Source of the DNA: Halocafeteria seosinensis
Taxonomy: Eukaryota > Sar > Bigyra > Bicosoecida
DNA: 64,000 nt
Assembly: GCA_001687465.1 (NCBI GenBank)
Contig: LVLI01000218.1
Location: forward strand, 1 to 64,000
Reading direction: 5' to 3'
Made by a program: the position numbers and the translations under genes
The notes under the pieces: generated by a model
The model's input: only the letters and a program-made list of their open reading frames with translations
The model's database searches: none
Told to the model about the DNA's origin: nothing
Part shown: piece by piece, positions 1-10,721 of the stretch
Layout of the letters: the number at the start of each line of letters is the position of its first letter
Numbering within the stretch: position 1 is the first letter of the stretch

Positions 1-3000
1 TGGCAAAGCGTATCGAATTGTTCTGATGGAGCGTGCCGAAAGTATACGAACATTTCTGGTGATAGCGTCTCGATGCATGTCTTCCCACCGACGTATGAGA
101 TCGGAGCTGTGGTCATGGAAGAACCTTCCGGATTCAGAGGGTTATCAAGTAATTCCGTACTGGTTGGGCAGCCGTTTCAAATAATTATCAATATCTCGTT
201 CCCATTTGGAAAGGTAATTGCTCTGGAGAGTGATCTCGTGGTTAATGGTGTATCCGTTGTGTTTCCTGAGCTTGTTTCGATCGTACATTCGTCAGTTGAA
301 TTGTTGTCATTGGATAATGGTGAGGTGGAAACCGCTGGACGCTCGAGTCAGGGTCAGGATCAGGGTCGGGGAAAGATATCCTGGTTCATAGGAGATGTTC
401 TAAACGACGGTTTTGCTATGAATGAGATGCACGGGAAACTGTCACTATCAGCGGAGGTCCGGCTGAGCAGTAGCGAAGGCGAGGTGATGTCGTCGAGTGG
501 TGAAGTATTCAATTTTACTCATACTATAAACAGTTCGAGTTTGCGACGAGAATCTAACACGATTGTGTCTGATGATAATATTGTTAGGATTCCGTCGTTA
601 CTGAAATTTGACGTAAGCCCGTCGACTGTGAATCAGCTAAATGCTACTGATCGGGTAATGTTTGAGACTCGAATTTCTCATGCAAACATTTCAGAGGCTC
701 CAGCGTATCTGCTGGAACTATTTGATCGGAGTTTGGACTCTCCATATTACACCTTGGAGTCTGTTACTGTGAATGGTGATCCTATTTTAAACGTGAGCTG
801 GGGATTAAACTCAACTGTAATAGCCCGCGTTGATTCATTAGATCGTGCATCGGAACTTGTTGTGGAGTGGACATACAAGTTTAGTGAGCTACTTCCTGCC
901 TCGATAATCATTGATTTGGAGTTCTGTGTTGATTACTGGACGTACCCTGATATTTCGTTTGGATTCAAACGAGAAGTATGCGCTGTAACAAACACTGTTT
1001 TGATAACGAAAGACGCTGCGGTATTGTCATCTGTCTCATCTGCTATGGAAGACACGCAAATCTCGAAGAAATATGTAAGCATTGGAAGTGAGATTACTTC
1101 GGAGGTTGAGATGATTTTGCCGGGTGGATCACTTTTCAATTTCGAGCTTAACACGAGTATCCTTTTCGCTGAGGGAAAGCATGGTTTATCAGGATTGTTT
1201 GATTTCAGTTTGGATCGAGTTGAGATTGTGGAAGAGAATGCTGATATCGAGTTCGAATGCGATTCTCGGATGCCGTTAAACCAAGAAGAGTTGAATCGAG
1301 TGTTGGAAAGGGATAGTGATACTCTGTCGTATTCTTTGTGCGATATACGTGTTCTCGGTGTCCCGGCTGCTCGTGTGATATTATTCTATAGTGGATACAT
1401 TGCGAATGTACCGAAGAATCGTCAAGGAGAAGCATTAAGTGTGAGTTCACAGCTAACCTACGATACGTTGGAGGACCTATTGCGATCTGCTTCGTCAGCA
1501 CTAACGATTGTGGAGCCATCGTTGGCGAACTCGTCGTTAGAAGTAGCTCAATGTGGAGAATTAATTGGTTCGGACGAATCCGTTATGTTGGATATAACTA
1601 TTCCAAGAGGAGTACTTCCTGAAGGGGTAGCCTATAATGTAATAATTATCGACGAATCGGTGTCTAATATGTCGTTCGTGGTAACTGATGTTCGACAGGA
1701 TAGTGAGACACTTACAGTCCCAGATGCAACTCACGTCGGTGGATCCTTGAATCCGATCTTCCCTGATAAAGGAAGCAGTGTTTCGCTAGAATATGAAATT
1801 GCTTCAGTGAATCGTGTATCATCAAACCTTACTGTGGGTGAGACGATCTATCTTTCTTACTCATCTGTGTCGAATCGGAGTTTGGGTCGAGAGTATCGAA
1901 GTAATGTGTCGTTTGTCCCGTGCGATGTGGTAACAACTGACATAGTTCTATTGAACGAGAGTGTAATTAGTGAGGATGTTGCTCACAGCGATGATGTTGT
2001 TGTAGCGGGTGGAAGAGTGCGGTATGAATTCTGGTTATTTGTGCCTGGGTATTTTGTGGCTTCTCCCTCTGTGTCGTTGGATTTTGAGGATAGTTCAATG
2101 GTTGATTTGGAAGCAGTATCTCTATCAGATATTGTTGTGCACCCTGAGGAAATTGACCACCCCGGCCAGGGTATTTGCGATGGGCACGAAGAACGTGTGA
2201 TTGGAGTCTCTCGCAATGGAAGTGTCCTCCGTGTTTCATTCTGTGACTTGAGGGTAATGGATGGTGGTGATAGTGGTTTATATTTAAAAATAGCTGTCCC
2301 GTTGGACGTGTCAGTTGCGGATTCCGTCTCTGCGGGATCGAGGTTACGTTTCTCAGTGGACTTTGGGGAACTGAGCACAGGCAAAGAAGTAGTGCTCAAG
2401 GATCTTGAGGTTGTCGAACCCGAATTTTCGTTGCTCAACTTCAGTTTTGAGAAGGAGGATGACAGAGTAGAAGCTGGTCAGGAGATACTTGTAAATTTGG
2501 TGGTTTCGGTGAGCGCCGTACCGGCGTTCAATGTTTGCCTGTTTGACCCGGCTTTGAACGAAGGTGGAGATCTCGCCCATATTTTAAAAGTTATTGATGC
2601 CAGTTACGCGATATCTAACAGTTCGTGCTGGTTTGCTTCAGTTGATAGGGTGGAGAGGGGCTCTAGGCTGACACTCTCTTGGAGTGTAAGGGTCCTCGTG
2701 AGTGTTGAGATCGGAAGAACTTATGTTCCGAGTTTGCTTGTGGAATATCAAGTGCTGCCTCATGGAGAGCGAGTAATTCGACAGGACTGGACTAATAATT
2801 TTGGGTTGAACATGAGCCTTGCAACGAAGTCACCCAACCTTTCTACAGTTCTCTATTCTGACGATTCAACTCTGGCGCCTGACGCAGTTGTGTCAGGGCA
2901 ACTGCTGACTGCCGAAATTCATATTTGGTTCCCTCGAGGAACATACAACAATACTAAAATTCAGCTGGATTGTCTGGACGATTGCAGCATACAAGCTGCA

Positions 3001-6000
3001 TTTTTGCGCGACGTACAGCTACCACATTTTGAGCTTACTACCGGTATAATGGAGTTGACCATCGACCACGCAGAGAAGGTGGCAAGTATTGGTATACCTC
3101 GACTAGTACGGAATAGGAAGAGCCCCGCAAATGGAAACATTTCCGTCGTCTACGCTGTTCAAGAACTCCCTCGAGTAAAGTTTCCTGTGACAATAAACCA
3201 AAGTGTCTTAACGACGTTTTCTTCGCCGCACTTTTCAGTTACTTCTTGTGGATGCGTCCGACCCGATATCACATGTGGCCAGGAGGGTATATGCCCGGCC
3301 GTCTTGGAGCATCATCCGTTTGTTTCGTTGCGGGTTGATCTCGAAACAGAGAACACCAGCATTATTACTGGTTCCCCATTTCCCGTAGAGATGTCACTGA
3401 TGTCTGCCGCCGCTCCTTTTTCAGGGGGTATGCAAAAGGTCTTTAACATTGAAATGGAGTTATTCTTGCCTTCTTTCGTTGATACGGACATTGACCAGTT
3501 GCTTCTACGTTTTGGATCTGATCCAGAGTTCCATGGAAACTTTACAACACCAGACCATTCGATGTTCCTCGGGTATTACGAGAATGTTGATCCTTGTCTG
3601 CGTAATATTTCAAGTGAAGTAGAGGCCAGCTTGTTGGGATCGGGACTGATTTCTACTGAGTGCTCATCAAATGCCAGACGCTTGACAGAAGGAACTGCTG
3701 GGAACGTTAACGTCCTTGAATTCAGATTTTCGGAATTGATTTTCCCGGTGAATATGGAGGCCGGCGTTCAACATGTTGTCCCTGCTTCTACGAACCCAAA
3801 TTTGACTATTCCATTCCTGATTTCAAGTAGTTGGTTCTCAGCCCCTTCCACCTCTATCAACGCTCGAGCCCTCTTCAGAGAATCCGCAGCTTCTGTGGCC
3901 ACAGTAGCTCCACTTTCTATTGCATGCGATAACACATATTCATGCAATGATAACGGACAATGTATGAAATTGAGCGATACCGTCATGTGCTCTTGCGATA
4001 CTGGGTGGGCAGGCGAAGGCTGCTGTGAGTGTGACCCTACAGCCACTAGTACCGTATGCAGCGGACATGGAGAGTGTGACAGAGGAACATGCATTTGTGA
4101 TCCCGGATACAATGCAGCTGATCAGGATATTTTTTGTCGTGGCACGAGGTGTAATGATTCGTCTCTGGCCTGCTCGTTCTGGGAAAAATGCCCAGTGAAC
4201 TGTGGCGTTTCCGATTGGTCCACTTCAGGTCCTTGTCTCATGGGCGAGACGGGTCCTGTTGAGCTCCAGAGACGGGAAGTCCGACGCCTACCACGAAATG
4301 GCGGAGACGCTTGCCCGGAGTTGTTGCGCAATCAGACGTGTGCAGTACCTGCTCAGGAGGCCCAATGTGAGATTTCAGATGTACCCTTTTCTTTGAGTGT
4401 TACGAATGTCCCCGTTAACTTGAAGGCTTCCGATCAGGCTGCGCGGTATGCGGCCGTAAGTCTTGTGTTCGTTAGCATGGTTTGCTGTATAATATGGATC
4501 AAACGACGTGGTGCTGATTCTCGGTATCACTTGCGTCCCTGGAGGGGCAAACAGTGGTTGTTTCGGAACTGGAGAAATTATCTACTGGTATGGTGGTTTG
4601 TTTGGGAGGGTTTTATGCTCGCTGCACCGGCATTTCTAGCCGAAATACCTTGGTTCCCGTATGTTCCCGTCAAAGGGATGGTACGCTTACTCTCTCTGAT
4701 TGGTATCCGCGTCCTTGGTGTCTTTTTTACTGTATTTTCCTTTGGGTGCGTGGCTGTTGCTGTTGTCAGTTTCGGCCTCTTTCTCCAGTACGGGCGTTTC
4801 CGTAGGGGAATCGCAAAGAGTAGACTGGAAGGTAGCGAGAACCCTAGTGAGCGGCGTCACTCGATTGCAGGGTCTGTAGATGAACACAGTGATCATGTTG
4901 GCGAGCAACCAACCAATGGTCGTTCACGACGGTCGGGACCGCGTCGGTCTTCTATGAAGTTCAGCAGGATGAGACGAAGGAGTTTGCACGAAACAGTTGC
5001 TCCGAACGCACTAAATCAAGTTCTGCGCAACTTACCTGCATCTCATAAGGTCGTAAGCGGTTTGATATTACTGTGCATGTACTTTTCTACCACTCTTCTA
5101 AGTGTGTTCTTTGAGGTGTGGACGTGTGGATTTCCTTTTGGGCAGTTCGAATATATAGGCGGAAACTGCCAGCGCCAGGACTGTTGGGAGCCCAAGCAAA
5201 TCGTGACAATCTGCGTCGCTGCTGTCTTCATGACAATATACCTCCCACTCTCTTCAATTTCTACAGCAATTCGATTAAGGTGGGATGAACCTCGATTTGA
5301 CTCACTATCCTTGGGTCGGAACAGCAGCTCTGCAGAATGGGGCATGTCCAGTCGACGGCGAAGCTCTTCGCCTTCGGTAGAGTGGCGAGCGAGTCAAAAT
5401 GTGGATCGACCAGTTGATAGAGGGAACCGCATCCGAAGGCTGTTTGTCAGAGAAATCAGCATCGAAGAGGAAGACTACGCGAAGATGTTGCCAGGAGCCG
5501 ACGAAAAGACTGAAATCCAACTATCTATCTGGTTCATGTTCATGCATTTCATGACGAAAGGTTTCAGCGTGTGGGCTGGGGTCGTCCTTGGACCTCATTC
5601 GCCATTGGGAGCTATTCTTATCGTGACGGCTATCAACACAGGAATGTTCGTTGTCTCTTGGCGTCATAAAGTTGTCAATCTTCCGCGATTGCGGTTGCTA
5701 CCTCGATTTGCTTACGGAGTGAGCACTTGGACATGCTGGTGGCTTCTGTTCATCTACGCTGCCGTTGGCACCCAAGACTCCTTTGAAACACAGGTTGGAG
5801 AAGATAGAAGATTTCAGTTCAAAATCAATAATGCCGATACACAGTTCGCAACCTCTCCTGTGGTGGTTCTTGCAGCAATCTTATGGCTCGTAGCGATATT
5901 CGTGTGTGTAAGCTTGTGGAAATCAGAACAGCGCCAGTGCTTCTTCGGAATTCCTCTCTTCCGAAACACTGACAGCAACAAAATGGGAGTGAAACCCTCT

Positions 6001-7827
6001 TCGCATAAACCAGAGCAGGAATCTCAAATGAGTTCTAACCTTCAAGAAGTAAAACCGGCCCCTCTGATTCAATACATAGCGAACGATCCTACATACAACG
6101 AAGCTGATGCTGATGGCACCAAATCACCTACGGACGATAAGCAAGTCGGTGGTGCTAGCGGAGACTGTGATAACTCAGAAGAGAAAGGAACCGATGGAAC
6201 CGGCAAAGATAGAGAGGGACATCAGAAAGGCTATGCAGATGAAGACAACGAAACGGAGCAAGAGAATGATTTGGAAAAAATGTTCTCTGCCGCTTCGCAG
6301 GATGACCTCCATGGGAACTCGCAAAGGGAGACTCCAAGTGAGGCATCTGCAGATGAGCAGGAAACGGGTGGTCCTTGTAGAGCATACGTGGAAGAGAAGG
6401 AGGAGATGGATATTGAGGATGAACGGCTCAACAAGATGTTTGCAGCAGCTGGGCACGACGTTGATGAGCATGTTACACGAGATGCAGACGATATGGACTA
6501 CCTGGAAGGTGACGAAAGAGCTGGTGATAAATCTTTACAAGAGATCTTCGATGAGACTGCAAATGCGTGGGGAGAGAGTGTCGAAGAATCAGAATCTCAT
6601 CGACACGTTGACAGTGCTGAAAGCAACGAAACAACTGATGTTGGAGCAATTGACCAGAACGCTCTGACTGCGGCCGAGGATTCGTTTGCAGTTAGGACAA
6701 CAGATGATGAACTCCCTGAGGAAGACTCTACTCAGCAAATGTTCGAACGTTCCACGTATGAGTACGAAGAAAGCCTCACAGAAGAACGCGTACAGTCTTT
6801 ACCTAGAGATGACGACGAAAACGTGACTGATGGCCCCCCGGCAGTTGGCGAAAGCGGCAGCCGCAAGCGGTTTGAAGTAGAAAAAAGGTCGGCCGATGAG
6901 GTTGTAGAAGGATATCCTAATGAAGATAAGTTGAATGAACACTTCAACAGGCTTCAGAACATAGGAGCGCACGCTGAAGAGCATCCTCGTGCAAAAGAGG
7001 AAGCTCGTGAGAATTATACCGACGAAACCGCCACCGATGCCATTGAGGACTTATTCGACAGTGAAAACAAAAACCAGCAGCAAGATCAACTAGCAGTTCC
7101 GATTGAGCCTGTGGACCAGGCTAGTCTCGAGAATTGGCCAGCCGCTGCAAGTACGAAGGAAGAGCAGCTTATATCTGATGTTGAGACTGCGGTTAAGCAC
7201 ACCGAAGCGGAAGCATCTGGTGAAACCGAACGTGTTGGAAACATACGTGAGAATCGATCCGACGTAGAAATCGGGGACGGTGGAGCAACTGGTGATTCGG
7301 AAAACGCCGGAAATACTGGTAGGAAACAGTATGATGTGGATAAAAAAGAAATTGAAGAAATTGGTGAAGGAAATCCGGACGACTATAAGGTCTACGAAAA
7401 ATTTCAACGATTTCTCAACACAGACCGTAAAGACCAGCAACAAGGCGATGCGGAAGAATGGGGTGATGACACGAATGACCACCTAGCTGCTGATGATGCC
7501 ATTGGTGAGTTGTTTGGGGAGCTAGCTGAAGATTCGCCTAGGAGAGAAACTCCGGAGCTCCCTCCTATTCCTACTCAGCGTCCTTCGACATCAGCGAGAA
7601 GAGAGAGTGCTGCGGCTGATTTGAGCCATCTGGGAATATCTCCTGATGAAACACCCGAGCGCCGTGGAAGACGGAGTAGCACACGACGCGAGGATCTAGC
7701 ATACCACGCAGTAGAAGCTTCTACCCTGCCCTCTATAGTTGCTCAGAGGCCAACAACTCGAGATAGGCGCTTTCAAATGGATTTGTCACTACCACTTGGT
7801 GAGGATGAAGAAGAGGACCGAATGTAG
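1..7827 (+). CDS. Giant multi-domain membrane protein, 5' end outside the window
   Basis: The frame is open from base 1, so the gene begins upstream; at least 2,608 codons are visible with no intron needed. Residue numbers count from the Met at base 73. Residues 1-1280 form a large ectodomain of repeated beta-rich segments with very many N-x-S/T sequons. Two Cys-rich EGF-like modules follow (about 1282-1356), then a thrombospondin type 1-like module (about 1370-1433, with CPVNC and WSTSGPC). The first hydrophobic span is near 1459-1480. Further spans cluster between about 1500 and 1960, giving some eight or nine in total. The tail, about 2000 to 2584, is acidic and carries degenerate repeats. 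Inference: a cell-surface glycoprotein with adhesion or sensing roles and a polytopic C-terminal membrane region. I do not recognise the family; EGF and TSP1 modules alone do not fix a function. Confidence 0.85.
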   Translation, partial: WQSVSNCSDGACRKYTNISGDSVSMHVFPPTYEIGAVVMEEPSGFRGLSSNSVLVGQPFQIIINISFPFGKVIALESDLVVNGVSVVFPELVSIVHSSVELLSLDNGEVETAGRSSQGQDQGRGKISWFIGDVLNDGFAMNEMHGKLSLSAEVRLSSSEGEVMSSSGEVFNFTHTINSSSLRRESNTIVSDDNIVRIPSLLKFDVSPSTVNQLNATDRVMFETRISHANISEAPAYLLELFDRSLDSPYYTLESVTVNGDPILNVSWGLNSTVIARVDSLDRASELVVEWTYKFSELLPASIIIDLEFCVDYWTYPDISFGFKREVCAVTNTVLITKDAAVLSSVSSAMEDTQISKKYVSIGSEITSEVEMILPGGSLFNFELNTSILFAEGKHGLSGLFDFSLDRVEIVEENADIEFECDSRMPLNQEELNRVLERDSDTLSYSLCDIRVLGVPAARVILFYSGYIANVPKNRQGEALSVSSQLTYDTLEDLLRSASSALTIVEPSLANSSLEVAQCGELIGSDESVMLDITIPRGVLPEGVAYNVIIIDESVSNMSFVVTDVRQDSETLTVPDATHVGGSLNPIFPDKGSSVSLEYEIASVNRVSSNLTVGETIYLSYSSVSNRSLGREYRSNVSFVPCDVVTTDIVLLNESVISEDVAHSDDVVVAGGRVRYEFWLFVPGYFVASPSVSLDFEDSSMVDLEAVSLSDIVVHPEEIDHPGQGICDGHEERVIGVSRNGSVLRVSFCDLRVMDGGDSGLYLKIAVPLDVSVADSVSAGSRLRFSVDFGELSTGKEVVLKDLEVVEPEFSLLNFSFEKEDDRVEAGQEILVNLVVSVSAVPAFNVCLFDPALNEGGDLAHILKVIDASYAISNSSCWFASVDRVERGSRLTLSWSVRVLVSVEIGRTYVPSLLVEYQVLPHGERVIRQDWTNNFGLNMSLATKSPNLSTVLYSDDSTLAPDAVVSGQLLTAEIHIWFPRGTYNNTKIQLDCLDDCSIQAAFLRDVQLPHFELTTGIMELTIDHAEKVASIGIPRLVRNRKSPANGNISVVYAVQELPRVKFPVTINQSVLTTFSSPHFSVTSCGCVRPDITCGQEGICPAVLEHHPFVSLRVDLETENTSIITGSPFPVEMSLMSAAAPFSGGMQKVFNIEMELFLPSFVDTDIDQLLLRFGSDPEFHGNFTTPDHSMFLGYYENVDPCLRNISSEVEASLLGSGLISTECSSNARRLTEGTAGNVNVLEFRFSELIFPVNMEAGVQHVVPASTNPNLTIPFLISSSWFSAPSTSINARALFRESAASVATVAPLSIACDNTYSCNDNGQCMKLSDTVMCSCDTGWAGEGCCECDPTATSTVCSGHGECDRGTCICDPGYNAADQDIFCRGTRCNDSSLACSFWEKCPVNCGVSDWSTSGPCLMGETGPVELQRREVRRLPRNGGDACPELLRNQTCAVPAQEAQCEISDVPFSLSVTNVPVNLKASDQAARYAAVSLVFVSMVCCIIWIKRRGADSRYHLRPWRGKQWLFRNWRNYLLVWWFVWEGFMLAAPAFLAEIPWFPYVPVKGMVRLLSLIGIRVLGVFFTVFSFGCVAVAVVSFGLFLQYGRFRRGIAKSRLEGSENPSERRHSIAGSVDEHSDHVGEQPTNGRSRRSGPRRSSMKFSRMRRRSLHETVAPNALNQVLRNLPASHKVVSGLILLCMYFSTTLLSVFFEVWTCGFPFGQFEYIGGNCQRQDCWEPKQIVTICVAAVFMTIYLPLSSISTAIRLRWDEPRFDSLSLGRNSSSAEWGMSSRRRSSSPSVEWRASQNVDRPVDRGNRIRRLFVREISIEEEDYAKMLPGADEKTEIQLSIWFMFMHFMTKGFSVWAGVVLGPHSPLGAILIVTAINTGMFVVSWRHKVVNLPRLRLLPRFAYGVSTWTCWWLLFIYAAVGTQDSFETQVGEDRRFQFKINNADTQFATSPVVVLAAILWLVAIFVCVSLWKSEQRQCFFGIPLFRNTDSNKMGVKPSSHKPEQESQMSSNLQEVKPAPLIQYIANDPTYNEADADGTKSPTDDKQVGGASGDCDNSEEKGTDGTGKDREGHQKGYADEDNETEQENDLEKMFSAASQDDLHGNSQRETPSEASADEQETGGPCRAYVEEKEEMDIEDERLNKMFAAAGHDVDEHVTRDADDMDYLEGDERAGDKSLQEIFDETANAWGESVEESESHRHVDSAESNETTDVGAIDQNALTAAEDSFAVRTTDDELPEEDSTQQMFERSTYEYEESLTEERVQSLPRDDDENVTDGPPAVGESGSRKRFEVEKRSADEVVEGYPNEDKLNEHFNRLQNIGAHAEEHPRAKEEARENYTDETATDAIEDLFDSENKNQQQDQLAVPIEPVDQASLENWPAAASTKEEQLISDVETAVKHTEAEASGETERVGNIRENRSDVEIGDGGATGDSENAGNTGRKQYDVDKKEIEEIGEGNPDDYKVYEKFQRFLNTDRKDQQQGDAEEWGDDTNDHLAADDAIGELFGELAEDSPRRETPELPPIPTQRPSTSARRESAAADLSHLGISPDETPERRGRRSSTRREDLAYHAVEASTLPSIVAQRPTTRDRRFQMDLSLPLGEDEEEDRM

Positions 7828-7938
7828 AAGCACTGCGGCATGGCTACGGACGTATATATATTAAGTCGTGTTACACGACCAAATATTAATGTACATGTTT
7901 TGTATTTACTCTTTACGTGAAACTTCTCTTGGCAACCC

Positions 7939-10186
7939 TCATTCCTCTTTTCTCTTCTTTTTCTTCCGCGGTTCTGAAGTTTCTTCCTCTTCTCGTCCTT
8001 TTTTCTTGGACGGCTTCGACTCCTTCTTCGCTGTTTTTTTTGCGGCTTCATTTTCATCTTCATCGGCCTCGTCCTCGTCGTCATCATCATTATCGTCACT
8101 ACCGCCCTCGTCGTCCTCATCATCACTTGACTCATTACCGCTACCACCAGAGTCCGTCCCCTCTTCTTGGAAGTCGCTATCTTCTTCCTCTTCATCGTCG
8201 TCCTCATCGCCAGCTTCGCCCTTCTGTTTGCTCTTCTTAGCTCCCTCGTCCCCTTCCTCTTCGTCACCCATCTCCAATTGGTCTTCTGCATCTTCTTCGG
8301 CTAGCACGTCCGCGATATTTCTTCTATCGTCCATTTCGTCTTTCTCCTCGGACACCTTGACTCGTTCTTTAAGAAAATCGTACATGATCCCCTTTTCGCG
8401 CATATCAATTCCATGAAACGTATGTTCCCGTCCAGGTTGCCCCCCTATGTTCTTGCATCTAACATGCAGATCGAATGTATGCATAGCAGCTGAGCCTGCC
8501 CCACTGGATACCCTCTTAAACTGAGCTTCGGCTACTTCATCGTATCTAATAAATGTAGCAGGCTTGTGAATGAAGAAAAACGACTTGTCCAGTGGGTAAA
8601 GTAGTCCCTCGTTACCTTTTAGGGTGCATCTCACGGCTTTGTGCTTTAATGCACTCTCGAACTTGCCCGGTCTAAATACTTTGGTGTTCGTCAAATGCTT
8701 GAACAGAGTGGCAACAACTTTGGGTAAATCATCCGAAATTTCCTCTCCTAACTGAGGGTAGTGTTTTTTCCTTTCATCCTCAGGAATATGAAGAGGACAA
8801 GTATACTCTCTGTTGTCCAACTGCATGACCAGGTGGGGGTACCTTTGTTGACCGTACTTCACAGGATCCTGCAAACTTATCACAATATTATACCTCTCCA
8901 CTTCGGTTGACGATGGATTAGGACGTGGCAGATAGTATACCCGCGCGATATTGTTATAGGAAATCTTGAACTCATATGTCTTCCCAACAAGCCGTAACAT
9001 AGAACCATAAAACTCCAATGCATACCTTCCACGCGGGATCAAGAACATACCGACGTTCTCGTCCAGCTCCGCCAGCATTTCTCCCGTAACACTACGTAAA
9101 TCGGCTTTAGCAATAACCTGATGACGGAACCATTCCGCGGGAGTTCGCTGTTCGATCTCTGTTCTTTCTAACTCGGGCTTCTTGCTTTCCTCCTCTTCCC
9201 GTTGCTGCACCTCCTCTTCCGCGTGCTCGGCGTATTCGTGTTGTTCTGGAACATGGAAACGCATATCAACCAACACTTCGTCAGCTTTTTCAGCTGTATC
9301 TTCCTCCGTAAACTGTAGCTCAACGTCATTTTTCCCCGGCCCAACGGCAGAAGCCAGATTCCGAAGCGATACAACGAATGTAGGCTGGTCATTTTCATCC
9401 TTCCATATCAAGTTTTTTCCTGATAAGCGCGCAACAATTACCAACTATTAAGAAAACTTTCGCGAAGGGAACATGCGTCAAATACTATTTATCATACCTT
9501 GGAACTCATAAGTGCCCCAGTTTCCTCCCTTAATTGAGGGCTCCATATCTTGAAGGGTCACACCTAATTTCTGCAATTGTTCCGACAGCGCGGCCTTGTC
9601 CGAGCTTCGTATACCGAAGAAGCGAGTCAATTCTCCATCAGACGTTTCCACCCAGACTTGAGAAAGACCCGCCGGATAAGAAGCCCACTTTGCGGAAGTG
9701 ATACTTGAATACGGCAGCTGCAAGTCGCACATATCTCGTAAGTACACTCGCCCTCGATACCATAAGCAAATGATGCTTACATTGACACGTTTCCCATTTT
9801 CTTCATTGGCCGTCCAGTGCAAGCCTTCATCGTCCACCTCCAGGGATCCCACAGTCTGCAATGGCAACAGGAAATGTGAATAAGGTCGTCCAGCAAAAAT
9901 TATAGACTGGGGGAACATATGCTTTTTGTTGTTTCTTTGCCCCCTGTGCCAAGGGGAGCTGCAGTCCCGTCCCCGAGAATTCAAACGAGGGAGAATTTGA
10001 AATCACATCCAGAGTCTCCACAAGCAGTATGGCTCCGTGGAGGATCCAAAAAGTGCCAAACAATTAAGTATAACAGAGGAAAGGACAGATACAAACAGTG
10101 CACCATGACCTGTGTAGCTGTAGAGGCACGAATCGTGAACTTACAGGGACAGGACCTGCCAGGTACGTCTTGTCAAAGACAGGCAT
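7939..10186 (-). CDS. SSRP1: FACT histone chaperone subunit SSRP1 (Pob3-like, no HMG box)
   Basis: Three exons: 10145-10186, 9498-9855 and 7939-9419, giving 626 residues. Introns are 289 and 78 bases with GT-AG ends and preserved phase. SSRP1 pairs with SPT16 in FACT, which handles H2A-H2B during transcription and replication in the nucleus. The N-terminal region aligns with the family: GGNWGTYEF stands for the usual NWG segment, and the central double-PH part carries PRGRY, HLVMQLDN and LLYPLDKSFFFIHKP. The C-terminus is a long D/E run followed by Lys-rich sequence. The HMG box of plant and animal SSRP1 is absent, as in yeast Pob3. The short first exon (MPVFDKTYLAGPVP) was chosen because it joins in phase and resembles the family start; it is less certain than the rest. 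It is divergent from condensin CAP-H. Confidence 0.92.
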
Positions 10187-10721
10187 TTTCTGGACTATTG
10201 CAGCTGCCACTGTAGAAATGCCGCACAGCTATATCTTGCCACTTTTATTCCTGTGAAATTTTATCAAGACAAAAATACGCAGCCAACCTCATCAAAGCTT
10301 GGTGGAATGTTGCGCCTTGCAGAAAACGAAGGAAACATTGTTGGGTGTCCTCAGCTTCACAAAACAAACCCGCCAAGTTCAACAAGTTGCCAACCAAGTT
10401 TCACAAAGAGTGGTCTAAACGGCAGCGGCCAAGCAGCGTATGCATGAAGTGAAGCGTTGTGGTTGACTTCATTTGTCCAAGCGCATGAACAAAATTTCTC
10501 TCACAGTACTGCGTCTTGTTCTAGTCGGAAATTTTCTTCTGAAAGTCTGTGGTGTCGAGTTGAAACTACCTGTTTCTACGGACGAAAACGCGCGCGCCTG
10601 CGGTTTGAATAGTCATACACAAAGTGGGGAACCTTAACGCAATTCGTTTATTTTAGCGCAGAGAGACATAATTTAGTTGCTGTTCGCATTGTACTGGGTC
10701 CTGCTTCTTGTGTAAGAAAAT
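10187..10721. promoter_or_regulatory. Shared intergenic region between SSRP1 and CAP-H
   Basis: These 535 bases separate two divergent start codons and should hold both promoters and 5' UTRs. The only notable element is a CG-rich run, ACGCGCGCGCC, near 10589-10600. I see no supported small gene here. Confidence 0.5.

Noticed and set aside
6107..6667. 186-codon plus-strand frame within the giant protein tail
   Set aside because: It overlaps the main frame fully; its basic, Met-rich composition is a shadow of acidic repeats.
7773..8416. Long low-complexity frames opposite the SSRP1 acidic tail
   Set aside because: Ser-rich or Arg/Lys-rich readings are the expected shadows of a D/E-rich codon run.
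9478..9984. Minus-strand ATG frame running directly into the SSRP1 core
   Set aside because: Its first 40 residues do not resemble SSRP1 and lie in intron sequence. A short upstream exon joins in phase and fits the family start.
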